Shown here one piece after another: positions 1-10,808 of a stretch of DNA of 64,000 nt (position 1 is the stretch's first letter; every line of letters starts with the position of its first letter). The notes under the pieces are model-generated. The model worked only from the letters and a program-made list of their open reading frames with translations. It was not told the DNA's origin and did no database searches. The DNA lies in assembly GCA_001510575.1 (NCBI GenBank), contig LNGK01000008.1, positions 1,190,340-1,254,339 of the forward strand, in the 5' to 3' direction. The stretch comes from Knoxdaviesia capensis (Eukaryota; Ascomycota; Sordariomycetes; Microascales; Gondwanamycetaceae). The position numbers and the translations under genes were made by a program.

Positions 1-391
1 GCCAGCGGTCGTTGTGGCCCTGCTCGACGAACTTGGGGTAGCCGCCGTACGGCGGGAACAGGTCCGTCACGTTGGTGTTGTGCGCGGCCTTGCCGGTCCA
101 CAGCGTCGCGCGCGCCGGGCAGCATACCGCCGTCGTGCAGAAGTGCTTGCGGTACAGCGTGCCGCGCGAGATCAGGTGTTTCTGGATCAGCGGGATGTAG
201 TCCAGCGAGTTCATGTGCAGGTCCTGGTCGTCGGTCAGGATGAACACGATGTTGGGCTGGCGTGGCGCATGGTGCGCCGGCGGCGTGAAGAAGGCCTTCT
301 GCTCGGCCCCGGCATCGGCCGCGCTGGCTCCGGCCGTTGCGGCCACGGACGCCGCCATGAGCGCCGTGAGGGCGGCTCCGTAGCGGACCAT
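1..391 (-). CDS. Arylsulfatase, N-terminal part (cut by window edge)
   Basis: Only the first 130 codons are present; the gene runs off the left end. It starts at the ATG at 391-389. A hydrophobic alanine-rich leader (about residues 1-25) looks like a signal peptide, so the enzyme is probably secreted or vacuolar. The sulfatase fold starts at NIVFILTDDQD (residues 47-57), where D54 and D55 would bind the active-site calcium. The signature C-x-P-x-R is CCPAR at residues 90-94, so C90 is the expected formylglycine residue, followed by the conserved AxLWTGK and HNTNV. Family knowledge: fungal arylsulfatases of this type hydrolyse sulfate esters and are often induced by sulfur limitation. The natural substrate cannot be read from this fragment. 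No frameshift is visible. Confidence 0.9.
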   Translation of the reverse strand, partial: MVRYGAALTALMAASVAATAGASAADAGAEQKAFFTPPAHHAPRQPNIVFILTDDQDLHMNSLDYIPLIQKHLISRGTLYRKHFCTTAVCCPARATLWTGKAAHNTNVTDLFPPYGGYPKFVEQGHNDRW

Positions 392-1421
392 GGCTGCGGA
401 GGGGTCTGAAATAGTATGTGTATATGGAAGAGGCTCACAATCTAGAGTGAGTGTCTGTAGGCTGAGTTGAAGATAGAGCGAAGAGGCAAGCAGGAAGTAA
501 GTCTGAGAGAACAGCCTGGGAGCCGTTCAGCTCTTCAACGGCACTCGTGCATGATACGCCATATATACTCTCCCAAGCCAACCACTCCACACCCTTCTTT
601 AGTCCAAGCTCCGTGTCCACGTTGCATCACGTCAACCAAGCTCTGCTAGCTATCAATCACCCCATTTCACAAGTCGCTGCTCTCTTCTCCAACAGGCCCA
701 ACAGAATTGGTCTGCCCGATTCGCCAATTCGGCACTTCGCCGAAAAATCCTCACTTAGGCCCCTCATGGTGTTATTTCCAGCATCTTCGTCATCTTCTAT
801 ACCTTGGATTGCGGGACGGGAAATTTTATTTTATTTTTTTTGGCGTGGTTTCGCGTACCGGACAAGCGTGGATCTCGTCAGAAGCCATGGCAGATTGCGT
901 GCTTTTGGCTTCACGGTCCCCCATGTGAAAGGTCAAAGAAAGGGACAGAAAAACAGGTACGCGGCACCGGGGGGGATGTCGGCAGCTTGATATGCAATGC
1001 TACACATCACAAAATAGGTCTCTCGGAAAAATTCAGCCTGCTCTGGTGGGATATCAAGAGGCTCCGTGGCGCCGAATCCCGCTGCCGATCTCGGGGAGCC
1101 ACCGCCGGTCCGCTTACACCGAACCCGAATGTAACCCTAAGGATTTCGGCGATTGATCAGACCTCAACAAACATCCATCACCCACAACTGTGTCCGGTAT
1201 GGGCCTCCAACTAATGCAGTCCCTCAGTTACTGCTTGATTCGCATTGTGTCTTTTCCTAACTTCGTTACATCTACATAAACATCAGAATCTCATCAATGC
1301 GTCATCGCCTATAACCCAAGAGTTCAGCTATCAGAGGGATAAACTTCGTTCAGTTGTCCACCCCACTTATCAGCTCCTCCAATATACGTGTTTCTCTGGA
1401 AGAGATTCGTGTCTCTACAGT
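392..1421. other. Spacer: sulfatase promoter side and subtilase 3' side
   Basis: No gene recognised. Short open frames here (the longest about 147 codons near 547-990) have no recognisable domain, signal peptide or splice-supported extension. It should contain the 5' leader of the sulfatase and the 3' end of the subtilase transcript. Confidence 0.5.
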
Positions 1422-4400
1422 CTAGTTGGCGGGAGCCTTGATGGTAACCAAGGGGGTCTTCCACACCTCCCAGTTATCGGACCGCTCGGGGCTGCCCATC
1501 GGGTAGAGCGCGGCCACACGGAAGCTGCACACAACGTCAGAATTCACCCCTTTCAACATCGTTCATGGAGATGTGAGTGAAGCTTACTTGTACTGGCCCG
1601 GCTGGATGAGGCTGCCGTTGGTCAACTGGCCAAACCACCAGAAGACGTACAGGCTGTGTCCGATGCTGCGCGGGAGCGCAGCCGGGAACGGCCGCACATC
1701 CTCGATGGGGAAGTTCCGCGGATCCCACGGGTAGCCCTGCGTGGAGTAGTCGAAGGCCGTGCCGCTGTAGGTTGCCTGGCCGATGTAGCCGTTCTCGCCG
1801 GGCACGAGTGGCCACGACCACTTGCGCTCCTTCCACGAGGCATCGAAGATCTGTCGTACGGGTGGCGTGTTAGCTGTGATCTATGTGCGCGATGCGGAAA
1901 GAGAGATAGAAGGAAACTTACATCAAAGCGCAGCTCGGTGGTCCCCCACTTGATATGCAGATTGAATCGGGGGAAGTCCTGATTCGCAAGATCAAAGGCG
2001 TAACTGGAGTCAAAGCAATCCCCCTGTCAGTACGCATGTAACTCTACGTCATGGCGTAGGAGACCAAAAGGGGGTGCACTCACTTGTGGTACGTGTCAAT
2101 GTCCTCTGCCCGCCAGCCCGACTCCTGGAACGGCGTGCCAGGCATAAAAAAGTCTCCGCTATCGCGCATCTGCTTCTTCAAATCGAAGGCGGCACCCATA
2201 TACGGAATCCGGAAGATATCGCCCTTGTCGTTGATAACCAGCACGCGGCCGTTGTAGATCGGCAGCCGGGACTGGTCAGCCTCAGGCACGGCGTTGAAGT
2301 TCCACTGGAAGGTCTTGGTCTGGCCGGGCTTGAGCACCTGGCCGTTCTTGGGCATGGTGATCTCCGGCACCAGCGCAAACGGCGGAATCTCCTCCAGCCC
2401 GGCCAGGTTGAAAGGGTAGTTCGGCCCGCGCGCGTAGAAGCCGCCGGCCGGCTCCATGGCGAACCAGTACGTGGTGTCGGTCTCCGCCGTGTTGGTGATG
2501 TTGGCCTTGTGGTAGCGCGAGAGGTGGCGCGTGTCGTTCAGGCTAAACTTGTCGTACTCGAGCACCGACTGCGCTTTGAGCATCGCCCACGCATCCACCA
2601 GCCCCGTGCCCACCTGCAGCACCGACGACGTGAACCCGGACGGCGTGCCCCAGTCCCCCCAGCTGCGGTTGCGCCACACCGGCGGCTTCGCGCTGGCCAT
2701 CACCTGGTCATTGAACATTTTGGCGAACCCTTCGCCGTGCACGCTGCGCCCGCCGAACTTGCTGATGTACAGCGCGGCCACGCCGGCAATGTACGGACAC
2801 GACATTGACGTGCCACCACGCAGCGCAAACGTGCCGTTGAGGAATGTGCTGGTGATGTCGCTGCCGGGCGCCGAGATGTCGGGCTTGGTGGTCAGATCCC
2901 ACAGGCCACCCCACGACGTGAAGTCGCTCGGCCAGCCCGGCTGCGGGTTGCGCAAGTCGACGCTGTAGTTCTGGTAGAACATGTACTCAGTCGTCACCTC
3001 GACGCCCTCCTCGAGGAGCTTGTTGATGAAGTCTCCCGTTGGCTTCTCCACCATGCCGGTCTGCACGTCGTAAGCCCACGGGATCGGCACATGGATGTCT
3101 CCAAAGTCGGGATCCCACACAATCACGTTGCGGCCGCCGCGGTCGAAAACGTTCCAGTAAGCCGCGCCATCGTCGCACTCGCTGATGTTGAACAACACCA
3201 CAGTGCCGCTAAGATCGAGGTCCTCGGGCAGAGGATCGCACGAGAGCCAGTTGCCGCTCAGGTTGGTCATCTTGACACGGCGCACCGGCATAGGCTTGCT
3301 AGGCTGCTCCTCGTTGTAGCGCCAGGCAATGTACGACGCAATGGTGTCCTGGATAGTGCCGTCCTCGGCCGTGAAGGTGATCCTAACCGGGTCGGCTGCG
3401 TACATCTCCGGCTGCACCGATCCGACGGCGAGAACGTTCTTACCGGCCGAGCCGTTGGAGTTCCAGAAAGGGCCGTTGTAGCCGTCATTACCAGCAGAGA
3501 TGGTAACAATAAGTCCCCTCTCAACGATACGGTCGGCAATCACCGGCCAGGGGTCGTAGGCAAAGCCACCGAGGGCACCAATGCTGCAGGTGATGATGTC
3601 GACCTTGTCGTTGTAGGCAGCAATGAAGGCCTCGATCAGCGCCAGACTGTCGGTGTAGCCGCTCGGGTTGGTGACCTTGTAGGCCATAATGGTAACATCG
3701 GGAGCAACACCGGTGAACCAATCATTCTTTCCGGCCAAAATACCGGCAACGTGAGTGCCGTGACCGTTGGTGATATCAATCGGGTCGTCATCCGAGTGGT
3801 ACGGCTCGCCGGGCCACCACCCTACAAGTGGTCGAATGCCACACATTAGCAACATCACCCTCATGCTCATCCGGGAGCAAAATGAAGTAACTCACTCGGA
3901 TCATCTCCAACAACGTCGTAACCTCCAGCAATCTTGCATCCTTTGCCGAAGCATCCGCCGAGCTGCATAGAAAAATCCCGTGTTAGTCAAAAGCCACCAA
4001 GGAGAGACAGAGAGTGAATTCGTCACATACCGCAGGATGTCTGTAATCAATACCCGTGTCAACCACACCAACAACGACGCCTTTGCCGGTGTACCCAGCC
4101 TCGTGCACACGGTCAACGCCCGTCATGTGGTGGGTAGAGTAGTTCTTAGCCGTGACGCCGTCAATGATGGCAGAGCCGGTTCCGCGCGCAGCGGGCTTGG
4201 CCGCCAGAACCTGCGTTACAGGCCACGCTTGGGTGACCTTGCCAATGCCGCTCAGGCCTTCAAGCGAGTGGGCATCCGACTCGATACCAATACCGGTGAA
4301 GATATCGCTGGTGAACGCCTTGATGACCTTGGCACCCTTGCTGGTCACCTCAGCGGTGACAGCCTCGATCTCGGAAGCCTGGTTGATGTCAGGTATCAGT

Positions 4401-4611
4401 ATGTGCTAGGGTCACTGAAGAACAGATAGAGAGAGAAGGGCAGAAAAGACAGAGATGTATTTACCGGAATCTCAAGCAGGAACTTGTTGGTCTTGATAGC
4501 GCCGGCCTCGGCGCCCTTGAAGCCCTGGCTGCTGCGCCGGTGCTTCAGTGGCGGCAGAGTGGCCGCCGAAGCCAGGGGCAACAGGCTCACCAGCAGGGTA
4601 GAAACACGCAT
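1422..4611 (-). CDS. Secreted subtilisin-like serine protease, Vpr-type with PA domain
   Basis: Seven exons: 4611-4465, 4378-4031, 3962-3896, 3821-2084, 2003-1922, 1850-1588, 1524-1422, giving 915 aa in frame. All junctions have GT..AG ends. Residues 1-17 are a signal peptide (MRVSTLLVSLLPLASA), followed by an I9-type propeptide (about 40-130). The S8 catalytic triad is D156 (VVDTGID), H211 (NGHGTHVAG) and S528 (GGTSMSCP), with the oxyanion Asn in SAGNDG. A long insert between His and Ser contains a PA-like segment. After the protease domain comes an Fn3-like beta-rich C-terminus ending in TIKAPAN. This is the arrangement of fungal minor extracellular protease vpr homologues, which hydrolyse proteins outside the cell. 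The upstream 3.7-kb spacer is shared with the divergent NUP gene. The protease family is certain; the exact start is well supported by the signal peptide. Confidence 0.93.
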
Positions 4612-6316
4612 TGTGTCCGATGTCCCGTGTGGTCTTTCGAAAGAGTAGTGAAACCTCTCCTAGTAGAGTATAGACACGCAATAACCGGGAAGAAAAGGGG
4701 AGTAAGGATAGGCAACGCACTTCACAGTATACCCTTAAGCACGGGTACTGATGCTGCTTGGAGAGAACGAAGAGCCAAGACAATCCTCTCTAGGAACCGT
4801 CGAGGGAAATGCCACCTTATATGTGCAGATCCGTCCACGACACACTTCCGCGGATTTCATTGTTGCGGTGGCCACGGTCGGGAAGGTGAGTTCGTAACAT
4901 GCGTAGTGACGCTGTGTGTGTGCCAATGTCACTAACACGGAAACTCGATCCTTCGCCTAAGATGGAAGCAGGAACAGCAGTAGAAACGCTCTCGACGTCC
5001 TGCATGTAATGGCACTCCACATATAAGCATACCCTGAAGGTGGTAGCGAGAGAAATCGAGGGATGAATGAAGTCAAATTCCGGACTGAGCAACCCTAGAT
5101 CGCCTAAAGCCTATCAAGTTGAGCCTTGTCGTATGATCAAGGCAGATTTGTACCCCGACGATCCTTTTGTCGTTGTCTCTGAGATTGAAGCCCTAGACAC
5201 GGAAATAACTCTTGCAGCAGACATAAGTTCCCGAACAGATATACCTGCATAGGCCTCTCCCCAGCGCCGGGGGCCAGAGTCTGCTGATGGGAGCTGCAAC
5301 GCCAGATGTATGATAGACTGCAATATACCGCGCCAGAAGGTGCTGCAGGTGCTGCATATGGTGGACTGAAGGACCACGGCATTTACGACGCTCACCCGAA
5401 GATCGTCTGGAGCATCGAAGTTACACCGGGCCACTGGCGGTTACTAAGAGCCTAACCATGAAGTCAGCAGTACGGCATCTGATTTCAGACATCCACGCGA
5501 TACCACAGTCAACACACCTAATATAAGTTCGAACCAAACGAACTTCGAGTTGCCCTTTCTGGAAACACGGCGCTGTAGTCAGCACCATCGAGGGATCAAA
5601 CTCAAGTATTAGTCGTTTAGGGTTGCGCACCAACGGGCTTACCGTGGCGATTTCTCTCAGCATGCCAGCGGGCAAATGATCTCGATATCACGTAGGACTC
5701 TCCACATCCAACTCGTCACTGCTTGAGTGTAAGTAACTGCGAACTCCTCACGCGGCGCCTGGGCCGAGAATGACAGCTTCAGAAGGTCCAAAGGAACTCC
5801 TTATCTAGGTGGGGATGGGCAGGCTGAGAGCTCACCGGAGCTTTTTCTTGGCCTAGACCGGGATAATCCATTGTTAGAAAAGCTCTCAAGTTCCCGTTAA
5901 CTCTAACATTGCTAGAGCAACTCGAAGCCGTGAGGGAGATGAAGGGGCGGGTATCAACAGGCGGAAAGGGGGAGGGACCAGTCCTCACATGCATATATGC
6001 TCCTCTCAGGATCAGACATACCAAGAAGCTGGCTACCAGCTGCTTGTATATAGAACAGATCATAGCTTCCTAAATCTCGCCATCCTGCCCATCTATAGTC
6101 GTATTCAGATACGATCTCATCACCTTCGCCCCAAACCCCGGTACGGCGGCTTAGTGAGAGCAACATTGGCACATCTCCACTTGCGATGGAACTTTCCTTT
6201 CTTGAATTCGACCTGCCGGTGTTACACAGTCGGCCGTGTGTGGGATAACATTAGCAATATCTCGGAGCCCCCGTTGAAATGATTTGTCGTTGCCGAGATG
6301 CTTAAGCGTGGGTGTA

Positions 6317-6331
6317 TTAGGGTTAGGGTTT
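6317..6331. repeat. Interstitial telomere-like repeat
   Basis: The sequence TTAGGGTTAGGGTTT is two and a half copies of the TTAGGG telomere unit, in the spacer between subtilase and NUP genes. Similar double units occur at four other places in the window. Confidence 0.8.
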
Positions 6332-7270
6332 GTGATGATTTGGTCGCCTCTGTGTGTGAGCCTTCTCGCTTCCAAAGTTTCCAAAGGTCTTCCAAGCTGG
6401 TTCCACTGCAAACGACTGCAACAATCAGTACCCCTCCATTCTTGACGAAAACTCACTGATTACCGCCCTGGTAGAATGCATATTGCCTGTCACCTTGACC
6501 CAGCTAGTTCACAGTGTCGAACTTCGCAGGCATTGGCCTTGTTCACGAGGCGACCAGTCAGTGTCACCTGTCATGGACAACCTGGCTGAGTGCCACATGT
6601 CTCGTCTTGTTGCTTTGTGGGCGTACCTGGCTGTTTCTGGTTGTTTTTAGCAAAGACAGTGAATGAGTGTTGTCCCCTGTGCATTTCCCACCTGTTGGCC
6701 TTTGAACGTCCTAAGGTGATCTTGCGAACTGCCATCCTGTTGATATCGGGCATGACAGATCCGAGGAGTAAGAAGAAGAAAAAGGCTTACAGCATTGCCG
6801 TGTTGCCGCTCTCCGGAACGCATGGCCTGCAACTGGCCCGATGACCTGGTCCGCGTCGTCCACAACACCATGCTGTGCTTGCATGCGGCCAAGAGCCCTG
6901 TTCGCGTCGTGTTGTGTGCCTGTGTCTATCGCCCGCCGGTGTCGCTCCTGAGATAGATCTCCCGGGAGGTGCCTTCCGAGACCCGGACTTTGACACCCAC
7001 TGTCTGAGTTCAGCAGAAGCGTGGCGTAGAGCCAATGAACTGCTTGACCTCGACTGCCGATGTCTAGTAAGAGCGTGCAGAAAGAGAGGCGAGTCAGTAG
7101 ATTACAGGTCTGACAGCTTCATGAACCTCGACAGAGAAGCCAAAGAAAACTCAGGGGATCGTTCAGCCGTAGCGCGGTCCCACGTGCACACTTGTCAGCT
7201 ATGCAGATCTGGGAGATGAGAATGTCGCAGGCTCATCGATCACGAAGCAAGCAATGCCCAGGATGGATGT

Positions 7271-7295
7271 CACACACACACACACACACACACAC
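7271..7295. repeat. (CA)n microsatellite
   Basis: An uninterrupted 25-nt CA dinucleotide run in noncoding DNA. Confidence 0.95.
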
Positions 7296-8321
7296 GCCCA
7301 TACTGAGCGGCCACAGTTTCGATCCTGGGAAACGTTGCTTGGAGACTCAGACGGCAAAAATCGCCAGCGCGAGGTTGAGACGAGAGAGTGAGAGATAGCA
7401 GGGAGATGTAACGCGGCGGGACGGCGCGGGATGAGACGGTTGGAGTGCACGCAATCTCGCGTGTGTGACACTTGGTCATCCCAAGAAAACAAAAGAGAGA
7501 AAATGGGCTAAGCGACTGTGTAAGAGCTTGGAGAACGGCCAAACGGAGATGAATGCGAGGTCCGCTCGAGAGACATATTGTCTTATGCTAAGCTTTCGCA
7601 TATCTGAGATACTAATATCTGGGAGATTAAGGATTGCCGTTGCAGAGTGTTTCTTCTAACAGCTGCCAGCACCTGCGATCATATGCTGACAGCCTGTTGG
7701 GCAGCGAAGCGGTCTTGCCCAGAAGCTCGCTTGATCGTGCCTTCCGGGAAGGTTTAACTCTGGAACTGCCAGTATCCGTCAAAGTACCGGTACTTGGCAG
7801 AGATCCCGGGACCACGTTCCTGCAGGTGACCGAAGGCTGCCATTGTGCAAGAGCATAGAGCAGAACGCTGCTGGAGGCACAAGTCGCAGTGTTGTATCGG
7901 TACATTGGCCGTCCGTCTCGTTTAGATGCATAAGCTCACTTATGCCTTTTATGCTGAAGCGCAAACGCCGTGATATCCACAGTAACCAGACCTTCACAAA
8001 CGCCGATATGCACTCAACGCTCAGGACTGAGGGGGAGATACATCACACGAAAGAAAAGAAAAAGTCTTCTTCCGCCCTGTCTCTCTTTTCATCGATACTT
8101 TCTCTTCGTTTGTTTCTCCAATCTCCGGGCCACTGGTTCGGTTAGAGAGGGCGCGCATCACTTTGCCTGAGTCCGGCACAAACGCCTCGATATAATACAG
8201 CCACGCAAGCCGCCCTTCCCACGCCGCCTTTCTTTGCCGAGTCGCTGGTTCTACGCCTGTTTGCTCTTTTATCGGCGGACGATTCCGCTCTCTGTTCTGC
8301 GCCGTTTGACGATCGCCAACC

Positions 8322-9745
8322 ATGCGACTGTATCTCCTCTCGAACGCCATCACGGCCATCCTCTCATGTGCGGCTCTTCTACCCTCCGTGTTGTGTCAAG
8401 AACACTGGCCGCGACAGGATGGCAACTCGACGGCGGCGACGAAAAAAATTGCCCCGAAAATCTTGATTATGAGTTTGGTGTGTATACTCCAGCCACACAG
8501 CCCCCAGGTCACTTACACTGACCAACTGCCACGACGTGTTGTATTGAGCTTTAGTTCCCCGCCGAAGGCGACATCTGGCACTACCGATGGCCCCACACCG
8601 AATTCGGCCAACTCTCCGACGTAACCGCCTCGACCCCAGGCCTCTTCATGCTGTACCCGCACGTGCGCTGCACCGGCGATGGCGCCATCTGCCAGGTGAC
8701 CACGGGCATGGGCGAGATCAACGCGGCGGCCACCACGATGGCGCTGGGGCTGTCGGCGGTCTTCGACCTCAGCCGCACGTACTTCATGATCAGCGGCATC
8801 GCCGGCGTCAACCCGCGGCGCGGCACGCTGGGCAGCGTGGCGGTGGCCAAGTTTGCGGTGCAGGTGGCGCTGCAGTACGAGATCGACGCGCGCGAGATGC
8901 CGTCGACGTGGGCGGCCGGCTACATCGCCTACGGCACCAAGCGGCCGTTTGAGTACCCGCAGATCCTGTACGGCTCGGAGGTGTTCGAGCTGAACGGCGC
9001 GCTGCGCGACTGGGTGTTCAAGTTCGCGTCGCGCGGCACGCTGTCCGACTCGTACGAGACCGACCGCTACCGCTCCAAGTACCGCGGCATGGGGCCCGAG
9101 GCCGCGGCGGCCGCGCAGTCGCCCCGCATCATCAAGTGCGACACCGCCACCAGCGACGTGTACTACAGCGGCCGGCTGCTGAGCGAGGCGTTCGAAGCCA
9201 CCACGCGGACGTGGACCAACGGGACGGGCGACTACTGCATGACGGCGTCGGAGGACAATGCGGTGCTGGGAGTGTTGGTGAGACTGGCTATTGAGGAGAT
9301 TGTCGACTTTAGCCGGGTCATCATCATGCGGTCTGGTGAGTTGCATTTGCTTTGCTGTGAATAGGGTGGATCGCAAGATCACTGACGGTAATTCTTCCAA
9401 GGTTCCAACTTCGATCGGCCCCCTCCGGGAGTATCGGCCTACGAACACCTTGTCATCCTGGATCAAAACGGCTTTAATGTGGCCGTTGAGAACCTGTTCA
9501 ACGCCGGGATCGAGGTGGTGCGCGGCATTCTGATGCAGTGGGACTGTACCTTTGCGGATGGTGTGCAGCCGTTGAACTATATCGGTGACATTTTCGGGTC
9601 TTTGGGTGGGTACCCCGATTTCGGCCCGGGGAGCATCACCAACGGCGAAGCCATCAAGCCCGGAGGCCGGTCGGGCATGCTGGCAAAACGGGGAAGCCGG
9701 TCAGTGCGGCAGCACCCATTGCAAGGGTTCCACGATGAAGTGTGA
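8322..9745 (+). CDS. Purine nucleoside permease / NUP-family nucleoside phosphorylase-like protein
   Basis: Three exons: 8322-8477, 8555-9335, 9402-9745, giving 426 aa. The start has a clear signal peptide (residues 1 to about 25, ending SVLCQ). The mature part begins with KIAPKILIMSLFPAEGDIW, continues with a TASTPGLFMLYPHVRC block and CQVTTGMGEINAAATTMALG, and has the SGIAGVNPRRGTLGSVAVA segment. These are hallmarks of the NUP family (PF06516), which has a nucleoside-phosphorylase-like fold. Family knowledge: the Candida albicans NUP protein mediates purine nucleoside transport or salvage. Here the leader predicts export or cell-surface location. The downstream introns restore the conserved SGSNFDRPPPG and GDIFGSLGGYPDFGPGSI blocks. 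The last 30 residues (after GEAIKPGG) are basic and look less conserved. Expression would serve external purine scavenging; permease versus enzyme cannot be settled from sequence. Confidence 0.9.
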
Positions 9746-9807
9746 GACTCATCTTTTTAGCCCTTTGACATTATTTTCTCATTCTTTTTCTCATTATTCT
9801 TTTCCTT

Positions 9808-9872
9808 CTTGGATTCCCTTCTTGGATTCCCTTCTTGGATTCCCGTCTTGGATTCCCGTCTTGGATTCTTTC
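9808..9872. repeat. 13-bp minisatellite, five copies
   Basis: The unit CTTGGATTCCCTT (variants CCCGT and a degenerate last copy) repeats five times head to tail, starting 62 bp after the NUP stop codon, so it probably lies in the 3' UTR. Confidence 0.9.
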
Positions 9873-10111
9873 TTTGTTCTTCTTGGCTATTTTAGAGTGT
9901 AATTCCCCCTTTGGGCCTATATATATGGAGATGGAATAATATCACTTTGACCTTTGCATAGAGTGTTAGGAATCATCATTAACTTACCTCTAGGTTGCTT
10001 GCTCTGTGATGTGGCCTTGATGGCGTGTTTGCTCTTTGAGGAAGGAGAAAAAGAGAGATCTAGACGTTTCTAGGATGTTCGGAACGAATGTGGCTGCTAA
10101 CCCTAAGATTC

Positions 10112-10398
10112 AAAAAAAAAAAAAAAGTTCGATCCCCTTCCCCAGATTTGCCCAACTCCAAAATCCAGGGCCTTAAAAACACCTGAGGCAGCTTCAAATA
10201 TGCAACTAACAGAGCAAACACTCATTAACGGGGTGCGGCTGCCTCAACCCCAAAAACCGGCCAATAACACGTGGTTTTTGCCGGTTTTCTCATGGCAGGT
10301 GTGCTGACCTGTAGGAAGTTTCAGAGTCGATTGCACCTGCCAAAAGCCGAGAACAGTGACCTGACTGGCTGGTGACCGGTTTTTTTTTTTTTTTTTTT
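10112..10398. repeat. Possible small element bounded by A15 and T19 runs
   Basis: A15 (10112-10126) and T19 (10380-10398) flank a segment with two inverted repeats: TGAGGCAGC at 10184-10192 pairs with GCTGCCTCA at 10238-10246, and AAAACCGGC at 10253-10261 pairs with GCCGGTTTT at 10280-10288. GTTCGATCCCC, like a Pol III B box, follows the A run. No target-site duplication was identified. A MITE or SINE remnant is inference only. Confidence 0.3.
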
Positions 10399-10808
10399 CT
10401 AAATTCCTTGCCTTAAAACCCTTCCCGTGGCCTCACCTTTTTTTTTCTCTTATTCTCCTCCTCCTATAAGTATGTTTGTTTTCTTCTCTTTATCCTATCA
10501 CGAACATCTCCTGATTTATCTGTTTACTATGTATTTTGGCTATATGACGAATGCCTCTGTAGCTTCACCTAGCTCTCAGGCCTTCTGGATATCTTCACGT
10601 GATCTTGAACTTTAAGCCTCCACCGTCATTATGACTGTGACTCTTCTTTTCTTCTCTTCATCTTGAACCTCCAACCTTTTTATCCTCTCGTACGTTGTTT
10701 ATCCTCCAATTCTCCAGAGTCAATGTTTCTGAACGACCCAGATACTGCCACAAACGACCACCCGCGAGTGCCAGCATCGGCCAAATCCAGTTGGTCAAAC
10801 CATCAGCA

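Larger units (their letters stand above)
4612..8321. other. Divergent promoter spacer (3.7 kb), no gene recognised
   Basis: The spacer separates the subtilase (leftward) from the NUP gene (rightward). It has many short open frames but none with a recognisable domain or consistent splicing. It holds a (CA)n microsatellite and a short telomere-like repeat, listed separately. A TATA-like TTATATG lies at about 4816, roughly 200 bp upstream of the subtilase start. Confidence 0.45.
9746..10808. other. Spacer between NUP and IKS1 genes
   Basis: No gene recognised. It contains a 13-bp minisatellite just after the NUP stop and a stretch of about 290 bp bounded by poly(A) and poly(T) runs, listed separately. 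The rest is T-rich leader sequence of the kinase gene. Confidence 0.5.

Noticed and set aside
1537..1982. Separate small genes at the subtilase 3' end
   Set aside because: The segments join by good splice sites into the last two exons of the 915-aa protease with the frame preserved.
6317..6331. A true telomere end or chromosome fusion point
   Set aside because: Only two to three units occur at each site, with unique genes on both sides.
8513..9466. 317-codon open frame antisense to the NUP gene
   Set aside because: It is the mirror of a GC-rich coding exon and has no domain or start context. Similar antisense shadows lie over IKS1 (11733-12656), pyruvate kinase (22762-23586), the ATG28-like gene (33816-34688), SPT5 (40316-41161, 40954-41910) and the NLR-like gene (49405-50304).
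10127..10137. tRNA gene suggested by GTTCGATCCCC
   Set aside because: No A box or cloverleaf can be drawn around it; it follows directly on a poly(A) run.
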